The position numbers and the translations under genes were made by a program. From contig JBBIQS010000044.1 in NCBI GenBank assembly GCA_037442205.1, positions 1 through 64,000 on the forward strand: a stretch of 64,000 nucleotides of DNA, given 5' to 3'. This stretch comes from JBBIQS01 sp037442205. GTDB taxonomy: Bacteria > Myxococcota > Myxococcia > Myxococcales > UBA5297. The first letter of the stretch is position 1. Every line of letters starts with the position of its first letter. Shown one piece after another: positions 8,954 to 17,184 of this stretch. Below the pieces are notes generated by a model. That model was not told the DNA's origin, did not search any database, and saw only the letters and a list, made by a program, of their open reading frames with translations.

Positions 8954-9970
8954 TCACCGCACGCACCGATAGAACTGGTACTGGCTGGCGGTGTCCTGGA
9001 CGACGAGCGTTCCACCGTTCTTGAAGTCAACCACCCACGCATAGCCTGGCTGTATGGCCGCCGGGGTGGTCGTCCAGAAGTTGCTCCCGTTGGTGAGATC
9101 GACGAAGAACTTGCTCGAGTCGATGGCCGGGGAGTTCCTGGCCGGATCGATGATGCTCAGCAGCTCGATCACCGTGGGCAATCGCCAGGCCTTCCCGCCG
9201 TTGGTCCGGCTGGCGCATCCGGCCTTGGCGGTGGACAAGGTGACCTTCGCTCCACTGGTGTACTGCCAGACCAGGCCGGTCACGCTGTCGGTGACCGAAT
9301 CGTTGGCCGAGTCGTAGGTGTACTGCGCCGCAGGTCCGGAAACCGGCCAGCGGACCCACTCCAGGTCGACGCAGCCGTTGCTGGATACCTCCCATCCTCC
9401 CAGGCGGCAGGTATAGGAGCAGGTCCCGGCCAGCCCAGCCGCGCAGGTCCCGCCCGTTCCGCCTTCCGCGGCCGCCGCCAGCTGGCAGCCATCGATTGCC
9501 GCGGTGGGGCAGCCACAGCCGCTTGACTCGCAGGTGCTGCCGGTGACGCAGCAGAAGCCGTTACAGGCCTGGCCGTGCCCCGGATCGCACTCGCATTTCC
9601 CGCCGCCGCAGGTCCTTCCAGGGCCGCAGTCCACGCGCGAGCCAACGACGGCGCAGCCTTCCTTCACCTGGCAGCCCACCAGCGATGTCCCATCGCAGTG
9701 GTCGCCGGAGGTGTAGCCGTTGAGCTGGCAGAAGTTGTCCGGGCAGGTCGAGGCGTCGGGCTGCGGGCCAGCGTCGGAATCCTGTCCAGCGTCGGGCTGC
9801 TGGCCGGCGTCGGGGTGCGTGCCGGCATCGGGCTCGGGGCCGGCGTCGCTCGACGAGGAGTCGGGGGCATCGACGGGGCGACGAAGGTCGTCGGTGCCGA
9901 CGATGAGCTCGCAGGCCGAGACGCCGACGATGGAGGCCGCTGCAATCGACAGGGCGATCAGGTGGCGCAT
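8954..9970 (-). CDS. Cys-rich lipoprotein with DUF1566 domain
   Basis: Exported lipoprotein of 338 residues. Lipid Cys is residue 20 (SIVGVSAC). A flexible linker of 'PDAG' repeats (residues about 35-75) is typical of myxobacterial surface lipoproteins. A Cys-rich region (about 76-195, including CGGGKCECDPG and CCVTGSTC) follows, and a C-terminal DUF1566 domain has 'GLVWQYTSG', 'WRLPTVIELLSIID' and 'FWTTT'. The start lies 2 bases after the stop of the upstream gene (9973-10839), so the two are co-transcribed and possibly coupled; 73 bases separate it from the downstream DUF1566 gene. Likely displayed on the cell surface; ligand unknown. Confidence 0.85.
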   Translation of the reverse strand: MRHLIALSIAAASIVGVSACELIVGTDDLRRPVDAPDSSSSDAGPEPDAGTHPDAGQQPDAGQDSDAGPQPDASTCPDNFCQLNGYTSGDHCDGTSLVGCQVKEGCAVVGSRVDCGPGRTCGGGKCECDPGHGQACNGFCCVTGSTCESSGCGCPTAAIDGCQLAAAAEGGTGGTCAAGLAGTCSYTCRLGGWEVSSNGCVDLEWVRWPVSGPAAQYTYDSANDSVTDSVTGLVWQYTSGAKVTLSTAKAGCASRTNGGKAWRLPTVIELLSIIDPARNSPAIDSSKFFVDLTNGSNFWTTTPAAIQPGYAWVVDFKNGGTLVVQDTASQYQFYRCVR

Positions 9971-9972
9971 CG

Positions 9973-10839
9973 CTAGAAACCTCCGCCGAGGACGAGGGCG
10001 CCGCCGCCGGCAAGCGGCACCAGGCTGAGGCTGGCCGGCGGCTCGGCGTCAGAGGGCGCGGTGAGGGCCAACGCCAGACCGACGCCGGCGGCGATCACTC
10101 CAGCGGCATAGAGACCGTCGGCAATCCTCGCCTTGTTGGCGATGCCCGCCTTGGCAGTGTCGTACTCATCCTGTGTTGGCGCCGGACCGGCGAGGTCGGC
10201 CGCGGCGGCGTGTTGCCGGTAGGCGAGGAAGCCAGCCACGCCCCCGCCGGCCAGGAGCGCGCCGCCCAGGCCCACGAGGGAATAGCCGGCGATCCGGCGG
10301 GTACCACCTCGCTCCTCGGCGTTGGCCACCGCGACCGGCGGTGCCGGCTCCTTGGCGACCAGGATCCCCGAGAACGCCTCGGCGACCACCGTGGGCACCA
10401 GATCGACCAGCCCGTCCTGGCTCTTCGCCGCGCGGGAGGCACGCTGCAGCCCGGTCGCCTTGGCGACGTCGAGCAGGGTCGCGCTGAGCAGCCAGCGCCC
10501 GCCGATCTGGCCGACCTCGGATGAGAGGAGATAATCCACGCCGAGGGCTCCGCCGATCTCGGCGAGGCAGCTTCCCTCGGAGCACCCCAGCAACTGCCTC
10601 TGTTTGTCGAAGCCGATGAGGGTCCGCAGGTCGGAGCCGGCGACCACCTTCACCGAGTAGTGCCCGGCTTCGGCGGCGATGAGGGCGGAGAGCGCCTCCA
10701 CGTCCTTGGGATTGATGTTGCCGGTGGTCCTGAGATCCACGACGGCCAGCTTTGCCATCCTCGAGCGCTCGGCGGCCCTGGCGGGCCAGCCAGCGACCAA
10801 GACCGAGAGCGCCGCCAGCAGGTGGAGCGATGCGCGCAT
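9973..10839 (-). CDS. FlgO/TolB-N-like exported protein with C-terminal hydrophobic region
   Basis: Protein of 288 residues with a signal peptide (MRASLHLLAALSVLVAGWPARA). Residues about 28-170 form an alpha/beta domain ('KLAVVDLRTTGNINPKDVEALSALIAAE', 'GCSEGSCLAEIGGALGVDYLLSSEVG') of the kind found in FlgO-like or TolB-N-like lipoproteins and widespread in myxobacteria. The C-terminal 110 residues contain two hydrophobic stretches. It is the first gene of a minus-strand operon with two DUF1566 proteins (2-base gap to the next). Function unknown; outer-membrane association is an inference from the family. The upstream region (10840-10963) holds its promoter. Confidence 0.75.
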   Translation of the reverse strand: MRASLHLLAALSVLVAGWPARAAERSRMAKLAVVDLRTTGNINPKDVEALSALIAAEAGHYSVKVVAGSDLRTLIGFDKQRQLLGCSEGSCLAEIGGALGVDYLLSSEVGQIGGRWLLSATLLDVAKATGLQRASRAAKSQDGLVDLVPTVVAEAFSGILVAKEPAPPVAVANAEERGGTRRIAGYSLVGLGGALLAGGGVAGFLAYRQHAAAADLAGPAPTQDEYDTAKAGIANKARIADGLYAAGVIAAGVGLALALTAPSDAEPPASLSLVPLAGGGALVLGGGF

Positions 10840-10963
10840 CTTCAGATACCCCGAGCGATTTCCCGAATGCTGGCAACCAAACTACGCCTTCCCAGCTGGC
10901 CGGCGCCACCGAGTCCGCTCCCGGCCAGAATCGCCGCCTCACCTCGCGCGGCGCTGCCTGCGC

Positions 10964-11105
10964 TCGAATGCCCCGCACACCGCCTCGCTGCTGTTGAGCG
11001 CACAAGTCCGGACAGGCGAGCCTGGAGGTGGGCCAGTACGTCTCGCCGATCCTCCTTGCCGACGGGAAGATCGGGTTCGGCTATGGCCTGGCCGGGCGCT
11101 TCTGA
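10964..11105 (+). pseudogene. Internally deleted copy of the 7329-8150 membrane-protein gene
   Basis: Two blocks match the intact gene. About 10964-11003 corresponds to the codons for GLHTASLLLS (near 7740-7775), and about 11010-11105 corresponds to the last 32 codons (SGQASLEVGQYVSPILL... to AGRF-stop). About 270 bases between them are missing and the join is out of frame. No start region is recognisable upstream. It is a dead relic; the rest of 10840-11180 holds no gene that I can see. Confidence 0.7.
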
Positions 11106-11180
11106 CGCTTCTGCGTCGAGACGAGAGCGGCCGCCCACCGAGCTTCGAGCGGCCGCCCCTTGCCACTTCCGGCGATCGAC

Positions 11181-11576
11181 TCAGGGGAAGATCTGCGCCG
11201 GAGCCACCGCCGACGTCGCCGCAAAGGCGTTGGCCGGCAGCGCCGCGACCGCCAACGAATTTGGATAGAAGAACTGATAGGTCGTGGTGCCGTTGGTCCA
11301 GTAATACGCTTGGCTCTGCGGGTTGACCTGGATCGGCGCCAGCGGGTAGTTCGCCCAGATTCGGTAGAGATAGCCGCCGCGCAGCCGGCACCAGAGCGCG
11401 CGGCCGTCGGCGGCGGTCGGCAGGATTCCGCAGTCGGAGATCGAGCGCGCGTAGGTCTGACGCAGTGACTGCAGCACCACGTAGGAGTAGTCGGACCAGG
11501 CCACGCCCGTGGTGGTGAAGACCGCCTGCAGGCCGCCGAGGTGGGAGGCGTCGTAGCCTGCGAACTGACCGGTCAT
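11181..11576 (-). CDS. C-terminal part of the frameshifted 'GYQGRLL' protein
   Basis: This frame encodes 131 residues from ATG 11576, but it continues open and sensible upstream of that Met (GAPGKFVIARTYGDAAPYP), joining in sense to the end of the 11573-12655 frame. The segment is aromatic-rich (YLYRIWANYPLAPI, AYYWTNGTTTYQFFYP) and ends in AVAPAQIFP. It looks like the C-terminal half of one exported protein of about 490 residues, interrupted by a one-base shift near 11622-11638. The alternative is translational coupling through the ATGA overlap at 11573-11576, but the continuity of the upstream reading argues against it. Confidence 0.6.
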   Translation of the reverse strand: MTGQFAGYDASHLGGLQAVFTTTGVAWSDYSYVVLQSLRQTYARSISDCGILPTAADGRALWCRLRGGYLYRIWANYPLAPIQVNPQSQAYYWTNGTTTYQFFYPNSLAVAALPANAFAATSAVAPAQIFP

Positions 11577-12655
11577 GGGATAGGGAGCGGCGTCGCCGTA
11601 GGTGCGCGCGATGACGAACTTGCCCGGGGCACCCCGCCGCCATTGCCGGTGCTGGCCAGCATGGCCACCGGGAAGAAGTTGTCCCCGTTGCCGGTGAGCG
11701 TGAGCGTGTAGAAGTAGGGGTATTCCAGGTTTCCCACCCCCACATCAGCGGTATTCGGGTTGATCAGGCTGCTGTCGCCGATGGTGAGGTGGTTGTTCGC
11801 ATCCACCCCGATCTTCTTGTTGAAGGTGTTCCAATCGGCCGAGCTCAGGTAGCCGTCGCTGGTCGCCCCCGCCTTGGCGATGGAGATGGTCGGGGTGGTG
11901 GTCCCGGTGGCGACCGAGAGCGGCTCGCCGGGGGCCGCCGAGACCTGGGTCACCGTGCCCGGCGGATCGCCGCAGACCCAGCCGCTGGCGCCGTACTTGA
12001 GCACCTGGTTGGCGGCGCAGGTCATCACTCCCAGCGAGCTGCCGGTCATCTGCAGGCCGCTGCCGGCGGTGATCGTGTTCGAGTCCGAGCAGACCCAGCT
12101 CGTCCCGTTGAAGCGCAGGACCTGGGTCGCGGCGCAGTTGGTGGCCAGCGAGAAGCTCGTCCCGGTCAGCGCCAGGCCCGAGCCGGCGCTGTAGCTCGCC
12201 GAGCCGGCGAGCTTGCCGGTGCTGTCGATTACGGTGGTGTGGCCGACCTTGATCTCCGCGGCGTCCACCACTCCGCCCGACACGCCGCCGGCGAGCAGGG
12301 CATAGGGCACCGTGCCGACCTCCTGGCGAGGGCTGAGGGCCGCTCCATCGACTTTCAGCTCGAGGTAGAGAGTGCGGCCGTCGAAGAGACCGGCGCCGAA
12401 GGACTGCACCGACCCGAGGAACGTGGCGTAGTAGCCGTCGCTCAGCGCCAAGGTCTGCGTCTCGGTCCAGAGCGGGTTCGTCCCGCCGGTCGCCGCGTCG
12501 TAAAGCGAGAAGGTGATGGACTTGCTCCCGGCCTCGGGGCTTCCATCCGACTTCAGGAGCCGGCCCTGGTAGCCGAGGCGACCGGGAACCTCGGCGGCAG
12601 CGGTGGCCGACGCGGCGATGAGAAGGACCAAGGTCAACCACCGAGACATCCGCAT
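11573..12655 (-). CDS. N-terminal part of 'GYQGRLL' exported protein (frameshifted)
   Basis: Start ATG 12655 has GGAGGA upstream and a signal peptide (MRMSRWLTLVLLIAASATAAA). Residues about 22-130 form a module (VPGRLGYQGRLLKSDGSPEAGSKSITFSLYD..., ALSDGYYATFLG, ALSPRQEVGTVPYALLA) shared with the protein at 17931-20207. It is followed by low-complexity phage-tail-fibre-like repeats ('ITAGSGLQMTGSSLGVMTCAANQVLKYGASGWVCG' style). The frame then ends in an unlikely Ser/Pro tail, whereas a -1/+2 neighbour frame continues the protein (see 11181-11576). It is likely a surface fibre or adhesin. The shift sits in C and G runs, so a sequencing or assembly error is as likely as true inactivation. Confidence 0.7.
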   Translation of the reverse strand: MRMSRWLTLVLLIAASATAAAEVPGRLGYQGRLLKSDGSPEAGSKSITFSLYDAATGGTNPLWTETQTLALSDGYYATFLGSVQSFGAGLFDGRTLYLELKVDGAALSPRQEVGTVPYALLAGGVSGGVVDAAEIKVGHTTVIDSTGKLAGSASYSAGSGLALTGTSFSLATNCAATQVLRFNGTSWVCSDSNTITAGSGLQMTGSSLGVMTCAANQVLKYGASGWVCGDPPGTVTQVSAAPGEPLSVATGTTTPTISIAKAGATSDGYLSSADWNTFNKKIGVDANNHLTIGDSSLINPNTADVGVGNLEYPYFYTLTLTGNGDNFFPVAMLASTGNGGGVPRASSSSRAPTATPLPIP

Positions 12656-12794
12656 GAATTCCTCCGAGGAGTGCCGCACTGCGAGTGATAGTGAGCGCCG
12701 AACTGAGGGTAGGAGCCAGCCGACAGGGCTGTCAAACCCGGTCCGCGGGCGGCGGCGGTTCCCTTTGCCTGTCCCGATCCGATAGAGAAGCCTG

Positions 12795-13457
12795 GTGACC
12801 TTCTCGCACTCCAGCCGCGCGCGCCTGACGCCCCGCTCCGCCCAACTCTTCCCAGGGGAGACGCTCTTCGCGCGCTTGGCGCGGGCGGTGTGCGAGGCGG
12901 ACTGCCTTCCGCGCAAGGAGCTGTTCGAATCCTGGGAGGTCGCCCGCCGGGCGCGGCGGATCTTCCGCGGGGGTCGGGTGCTCGACCTGGCCGCCGGCCA
13001 CGGGCTGCTGGCGTTCACCCTGTCGCTGCTCGACGACACCTCGCCCGAGGCCCTGTGCGTCGATCGCCGGCAGCCGGAGAGCTTCGCCCGACTCGCAAGG
13101 ACCCTCGAGGCACATTGGCCGCGACTTGAGGGACGCATTCATTTTCTTGAATCGGATCTCGGTGCGGTGGAGGCGCGCCCCACCGATCTGGTGGCCTCGG
13201 TGCACGCCTGCGGTGCGCTGACCGACCGGGTGCTCGAGAAGGCGGTGGCCGCCCGCGCTCGAGTCGCCGTCCTCCCTTGCTGTCACGACCTGGCCCAGCT
13301 GGATCAGGGCGGGCTCGAGGGCTGGCTCGACGGACCGGTGGCGGTCGATGCCGCGCGCGCCCTCAGGCTGGGAGCGCAGGGCTACCGGGTGCGCACGCAG
13401 CGAATCCCGCAGGAGATCACGCCTCAGAACCGGCTGCTCCTCGGCGAGCCTCTCTGA
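12795..13457 (+). CDS. SAM-dependent methyltransferase (Methyltransf_32-like)
   Basis: Cytoplasmic protein of 220 residues starting at GTG 12795. Motif I is VLDLAAGHGLLAF (residues 62-74); a CVD acidic strand end (88-90) fits the adenosyl-ribose site; 'VASVHACGALTD' and 'VLPCCHD' (about 155-161) are features of the Methyltransf_32 family, whose members include tRNA- and protein-modifying enzymes. The substrate cannot be told from sequence. It is divergent from the 'GYQGRLL' gene (139-base gap) and convergent with the lipoprotein gene ending at 13464 (6-base gap). Confidence 0.75.
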   Translation: MTFSHSSRARLTPRSAQLFPGETLFARLARAVCEADCLPRKELFESWEVARRARRIFRGGRVLDLAAGHGLLAFTLSLLDDTSPEALCVDRRQPESFARLARTLEAHWPRLEGRIHFLESDLGAVEARPTDLVASVHACGALTDRVLEKAVAARARVAVLPCCHDLAQLDQGGLEGWLDGPVAVDAARALRLGAQGYRVRTQRIPQEITPQNRLLLGEPL

Positions 13458-13463
13458 CGGCGG

Positions 13464-14018
13464 CTACTTCTTGGCCGGCTCACGCCAGGTGGCGCGCCAG
13501 CCCGCATCGGTGTGGACGAAGCGCAGCACCGCCTCGGAAGGCCTGGCTCCCGCCTCGGGCGGCGCCATGAACGAGCGCGCCCGCTCCAGCCGCTGGTCGC
13601 GGGTCTCGAGCTTGCCGAAGGCCAGCCAGTCGATGAGGTCGGCCTTCACCTGGGGCTCGAACCGCTTCACCGCGACCTGGGCGCGGTCGGAGTCGAGCTC
13701 GACGTCGCCGACCTCGCAGCGGGTGGCCTCGGCCTTGGCCTCGATGATCGGCTCGGCGTAGGCCCCCATCGCTCCGAACGCCGACTTGGCCAGCGCGATC
13801 GCCGGGGCGCCGATCCCCATCCGCTCCGGGTGCCGGTAGTCGTCCAGATCCTCCGGCGCCACGTACTCCGACAGATCGACCTTCGGCTCCAGCAGGGCCA
13901 GCGTCGGCCGCTCCAGCTGGTCGTGCTTGCACAGCCACTCCGCCTTGGACTGGATCTGCACCGTGGCGCACCCGCTGGCCGCCGCCAGCGCCAGGAGGAT
14001 CGTCAGCTGTCGGGCCAT
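13464..14018 (-). CDS. Hypothetical lipoprotein
   Basis: Exported lipoprotein of 184 residues. The start at 14018 has GGAGAG upstream; the signal is MARQLTILLALAAASGC with lipid Cys 17. The mature part has no domain I recognise. It is rich in charged residues, with 'AYAEPIIEAKAEATRCEVGDVELDSDRAQVAVKR' and a C-terminal 'AVLRFVHTDAGWRATW', the latter resembling small periplasmic DUF4878-type or NTF2-like lipoproteins that bind in the periplasm. That family guess is weak. It is divergent from the ECF sigma operon. Confidence 0.65.
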   Translation of the reverse strand: MARQLTILLALAAASGCATVQIQSKAEWLCKHDQLERPTLALLEPKVDLSEYVAPEDLDDYRHPERMGIGAPAIALAKSAFGAMGAYAEPIIEAKAEATRCEVGDVELDSDRAQVAVKRFEPQVKADLIDWLAFGKLETRDQRLERARSFMAPPEAGARPSEAVLRFVHTDAGWRATWREPAKK

Positions 14019-14171
14019 CGGGCTCTCCGTTCGCGTTGTCACCGGACTGGGTTCGATCGTGCCCGGCGGATACGGACGACGCAAGCCCGCCATACTCCCG
14101 TCCTTACTCAGGAAACCCGGGCACCCCGCCCGCGCTGGCGGGCTGCTCGACAGGGCCCGTGGTTTACTTTC

Positions 14172-14203
14172 CGTGTGTGCCTGCTCTTTATTGAACACAC
14201 ACG
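14172..14203 (+). promoter_or_regulatory. Inverted repeat upstream of the ECF sigma gene
   Basis: CGTGTGTG (14172-14179) and CACACACG (14196-14203) form a perfect 8-bp inverted repeat around an A/T-rich 16-base centre (cctgctctttattgaa), 16 bases before the sigma-factor start. The location suggests an operator or part of the self-regulated ECF promoter. The A/T-rich centre stands out from the surrounding GC-rich DNA. Confidence 0.4.
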
Positions 14204-14218
14204 ATTTCTGGTGAGTTG

Positions 14219-14761
14219 ATGGAAGAAGACATCCTGGCGCGGCTGAGAGCGCGCGAGCCGGGGGCCCAGAAGGAGCTCCGGCGCGCGGTGTTGCCACGCC
14301 TTGTCGCAACCTGCGCCCGCCTGCTCTCCAGCGCCTCCTGTGCCGAGGAACTCGCCGAGGATCTCTGGAACGACTTCCTGCTGCTGCACGTGGAGCGGCT
14401 GCGTCACGCTTCCGCCATCCACGCCTACCTGAGGATGATGGCCGTCACGACCTGCCGCCGCCGCAATACCCGCGCCGAGCGCTTCGCCGACCTCGCCGAT
14501 GCTCAGGGGGCCGCCGAGGCATCTGTCGACCCGGAATCGATGCTCTCCGAGGCGGTCGAAACCCGGCGCCGGCAGGCCAGGCTCGCCCAGTGCCTCTCTC
14601 GCCTCGCTCCTCGCCCGCGCGCCCTGGTGCGGATGCGCTTCTCGCACGGCCTGACGCAGGAGGCGATCGGGGAGCGGATGGGCGTGAGCAAGCAGTACGT
14701 CGGCAAGGTGCTCGCCAAGACCCTCGACTCGTTGCGCAAGTGCATGGAGGCGCAGCCATGA
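14219..14761 (+). CDS. ECF-type RNA polymerase sigma factor
   Basis: Sigma-70 family factor of 180 residues with the two ECF regions. Region 2 lies about residues 45-95 ('LAEDLWNDFLLLHVERL', 'HAYLRMMAVTTCRRR'). Region 4 is a helix-turn-helix at about 125-175 ('LSRLAPRPRALVRMRFSHGLTQEAIGERMGVSKQYVGKVLAKTL' style). Start taken at ATG 14219; a TTG one codon earlier is possible. The gene overlaps the anti-sigma gene by ATGA (14758-14761), the standard sigma/anti-sigma arrangement. Its likely targets include its own operon, which carries a secreted caspase-like protease. Confidence 0.88.
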   Translation: MEEDILARLRAREPGAQKELRRAVLPRLVATCARLLSSASCAEELAEDLWNDFLLLHVERLRHASAIHAYLRMMAVTTCRRRNTRAERFADLADAQGAAEASVDPESMLSEAVETRRRQARLAQCLSRLAPRPRALVRMRFSHGLTQEAIGERMGVSKQYVGKVLAKTLDSLRKCMEAQP

Positions 14762-15543
14762 CCGTCGCGAGCCGTCCCCTCGAGCTCGAGGCGCTTCTCG
14801 AAGCCTTTCTCGGAGATGCCGCACCCGGCTGCTGCGCCCAAGAAGCGATGCTGGCCTCCTATTCCGCCGGCGAGCTCGGGGCGGACGAGCGTGCCACTTT
14901 CGAGACCCACCTCCGGGGCTGCGACGCCTGCTCCGCCGATATGGCGCAGTTCGAGCGCCTCGGGCCGCTGTGGGATGCACCAGCCCAGAACCGCGCCAAC
15001 CGACTCGCCGCCTTGCTCTCGCGCATCCGGCCTATCTGGCTCGTCGCGGCCGTCGCGGTCTGTGCCGCGATCGCGGTCGCGCCGGCCCTCGTCGACAGCG
15101 ACAAGCTGCGCGCCAAGGGAGAGGACGTGCCCGGCTTCGCCCTCGACGTGGCCGTCCAGCGCGACGGCGCGGCATTCCGCGCCAAGCCGGGAGCGACACT
15201 CAGGACCGGCGATCGCCTCGGGTTCTTCTATTCGGCGACCGTCCCCGGCCACTTGGCGATCTTCTACGCAGACGAGTCGCCGCACTTCGAGCGCGTCTTT
15301 CCGGCGAATGAGGCGCGCAGCGCGCCGATTGCCGCCGGCCGCGACGTCCCGGTTCCCGACGGCGCCCTGCTGGTGGACGGAGTGGGGTGCGAGTGGGTGA
15401 TCGGCTTCTTTTCCCGCGCCCCCCTGACCGAAGGAGCGGCCCAGGCTGCCGTCCAGAGCATGCTCTCCTCGCGCCGAGGCTGTCAGCTCGGCTCGCCGCT
15501 GCTCGCCGACGTCGAGGCCAGGGTGCTGGAGGTCCGCCGATGA
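14758..15543 (+). CDS. Membrane anti-sigma factor with zinc finger and DUF4384-like domain
   Basis: Protein of 261 residues. A zf-HC2 zinc-binding anti-sigma motif lies at about residues 44-52 (H-x3-C-x2-C in HLRGCDAC). One membrane helix (about 91-109, WLVAAVAVCAAIAVAPALV) is followed by an extracytoplasmic domain with DUF4384-like features ('LRTGDRLGFFYSATVPGHLAIFYAD', then 'VFPANEARSAPIAAGRDVPVPD'). By family it holds the preceding sigma factor at the membrane and releases it on a periplasmic signal. Both ends overlap neighbours by four bases (ATGA at 14758 and 15540), so translation of sigma, anti-sigma and caspase is coupled. Confidence 0.82.
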   Translation: MTVASRPLELEALLEAFLGDAAPGCCAQEAMLASYSAGELGADERATFETHLRGCDACSADMAQFERLGPLWDAPAQNRANRLAALLSRIRPIWLVAAVAVCAAIAVAPALVDSDKLRAKGEDVPGFALDVAVQRDGAAFRAKPGATLRTGDRLGFFYSATVPGHLAIFYADESPHFERVFPANEARSAPIAAGRDVPVPDGALLVDGVGCEWVIGFFSRAPLTEGAAQAAVQSMLSSRRGCQLGSPLLADVEARVLEVRR

Positions 15544-17174
15544 CCGCGCGCAGGCTGGCGTTCCTCGCGCTGTTCCTCTGGAGTCCTGGCGCCTTCGCCG
15601 GGTCCAGCGTCCGCTACGCGTTAGTGATCGGCAACAACGCGGGACTGAGCACCGAGGTCGCCCTCGAGCCGTTGCTCCACGCCGAGAGCGACGCGCGCGG
15701 CCTGCGCGACAACCTGGTCCGCCACGCCAGCTTCGACGAAGAGCGGGTGGTGCTGGTGACCGGCGGCGGCCGGCGCGAGATCCTCGCTGCGGCCGCCAGG
15801 CTCATCGCGAAGCGCCGGCTGGACCGCGCCGAGCTCGGCTCGCTGCCGACGCTCTTCGCGCTGTTCTTCACCGGCCACGGCCTCGCCGGAAAGCTCCTCA
15901 CCGCCGACCAGCCGCTCGATGGCCGGGACATCGCGGCGATCAAGAAGGAGATGGACGCCGCCCTCACCATTGGCTTCTTCGACGCCTGCTTTTCCGGCGG
16001 CCTCGACCTGGACGCGCTCAAAGGAAAGGGCGCGGTGGCGACCCCCGGGTTCAACCCGGTGGCGGAGCTTCCCCGGGAGGTGCTCGATTCCGAGGGGACG
16101 ATGTGGTTCGTCTCCTCGCAGCAGGGAGAGGCGAGCTACGAGGACGAGAAGCTCGGCGGGCTCCTCACCCACTTCTTCAGCGAGGCGTTCACCGCGGCCG
16201 CCGCGGACGGAATCGGCGTCAGCATCGAGGGGATGTGGGAGTACGCGCGCGCCAGGACCGTCGCCTACGCCTCCCGCCGGGGACAGCGCCAGACGCCGTC
16301 CAAGCTGGTGCGAAACCTGGACGCCCGCGGGCCGGTCTACTTCGCCTTCCCGCGCCGGCGCACCTCGACCCTGCGCTTCGACGAGTCGATGCAGGGCACC
16401 TTCCTGGTCCGCTACGACGAGTCGTCGCTGGTCGAGCGGGTGGAGAAGCGCTCCGGCGCCGCGCTCGACGTGGCGGCCTACGAGGGCGACGTCACCATCA
16501 GCCGGCTCGGGGCCGACGCGCGCGAGTCCGCACCCGTGCGCCAGCTTCACCTCGGGGGCGGGAGCGTCGTCCGCCTGCGCCAGCCGGGGCGGCCTCTTCC
16601 TGGGCACGCTCCAGGGTTCGTCGAGGCGTCGCTGCGCAGCAAGGGAGATCTCGGCGAGTTGGCGCTGACCGAGCGCAGGTCGCAGTCGGTCCTCCTCCTC
16701 GGCGGCGGATACCGGTACGCCCACGCCGGCCCGAACCAGCTCGCGGCCGCGAACGGGGGCGCCGCGGCGGTGGGCCTGGTGTACGGGCGGCTCGCGCTGG
16801 GGTTGGAGCTCGGCTTCTCGACGACCTCGACCACCTTCCCCGCCTGGTCGTTCGAGGAGCAGGAGCTCTCCCCGCGCCTGGCACTCGGGCTGGGATTCGA
16901 CCTCGGCGGGCCCCGCCTCGACGCGGAGGTCATCGGAGGGCCGATCCTGACCTCGGTGCGGTACGGCGATGGCGCGTCCGACCACCGCATCGACAAGTCG
17001 GTGGGCGCGGGGCTGCGGCTGCTGGTTCCGATTCCTTCGGTGGCCCTGCTCTCGCTGCGTGCCGGGCCAGCCTTGCGCTGGTCGCGGGGCATCGCCCAGA
17101 GCGACACGGCGGATCACCTGTTCTTTGCGCCGTATCTCCAGGCCGACCTTCTCTTCCCCGTCTCTCTCGACTGA
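15540..17174 (+). CDS. Secreted caspase-like (peptidase C14) protein with C-terminal barrel-like domain
   Basis: Exported protein of 544 residues with signal peptide MTARRLAFLALFLWSPGAFA. The caspase-like domain (about 24-260) keeps the dyad: His113 in FFTGHG and Cys150 in FFDACFSGG. Clan CD enzymes of this type cleave after Arg/Lys or Asp, but specificity cannot be read here. The C-terminal part (about 390-544) is Gly/aromatic-rich with alternating strands ('SVLLLGGGYRYAHAG', 'LALGLELGFSTTSTTF', 'FFAPYLQADLLFPVS') and looks like an outer-membrane beta-barrel or lipid-facing domain. It overlaps the anti-sigma gene by ATGA, so protease and regulator are made together; the protease may act on the envelope or on the anti-sigma factor itself. 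Confidence 0.82.
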   Translation: MTARRLAFLALFLWSPGAFAGSSVRYALVIGNNAGLSTEVALEPLLHAESDARGLRDNLVRHASFDEERVVLVTGGGRREILAAAARLIAKRRLDRAELGSLPTLFALFFTGHGLAGKLLTADQPLDGRDIAAIKKEMDAALTIGFFDACFSGGLDLDALKGKGAVATPGFNPVAELPREVLDSEGTMWFVSSQQGEASYEDEKLGGLLTHFFSEAFTAAAADGIGVSIEGMWEYARARTVAYASRRGQRQTPSKLVRNLDARGPVYFAFPRRRTSTLRFDESMQGTFLVRYDESSLVERVEKRSGAALDVAAYEGDVTISRLGADARESAPVRQLHLGGGSVVRLRQPGRPLPGHAPGFVEASLRSKGDLGELALTERRSQSVLLLGGGYRYAHAGPNQLAAANGGAAAVGLVYGRLALGLELGFSTTSTTFPAWSFEEQELSPRLALGLGFDLGGPRLDAEVIGGPILTSVRYGDGASDHRIDKSVGAGLRLLVPIPSVALLSLRAGPALRWSRGIAQSDTADHLFFAPYLQADLLFPVSLD

Positions 17175-17184
17175 GGTTCCTTTG

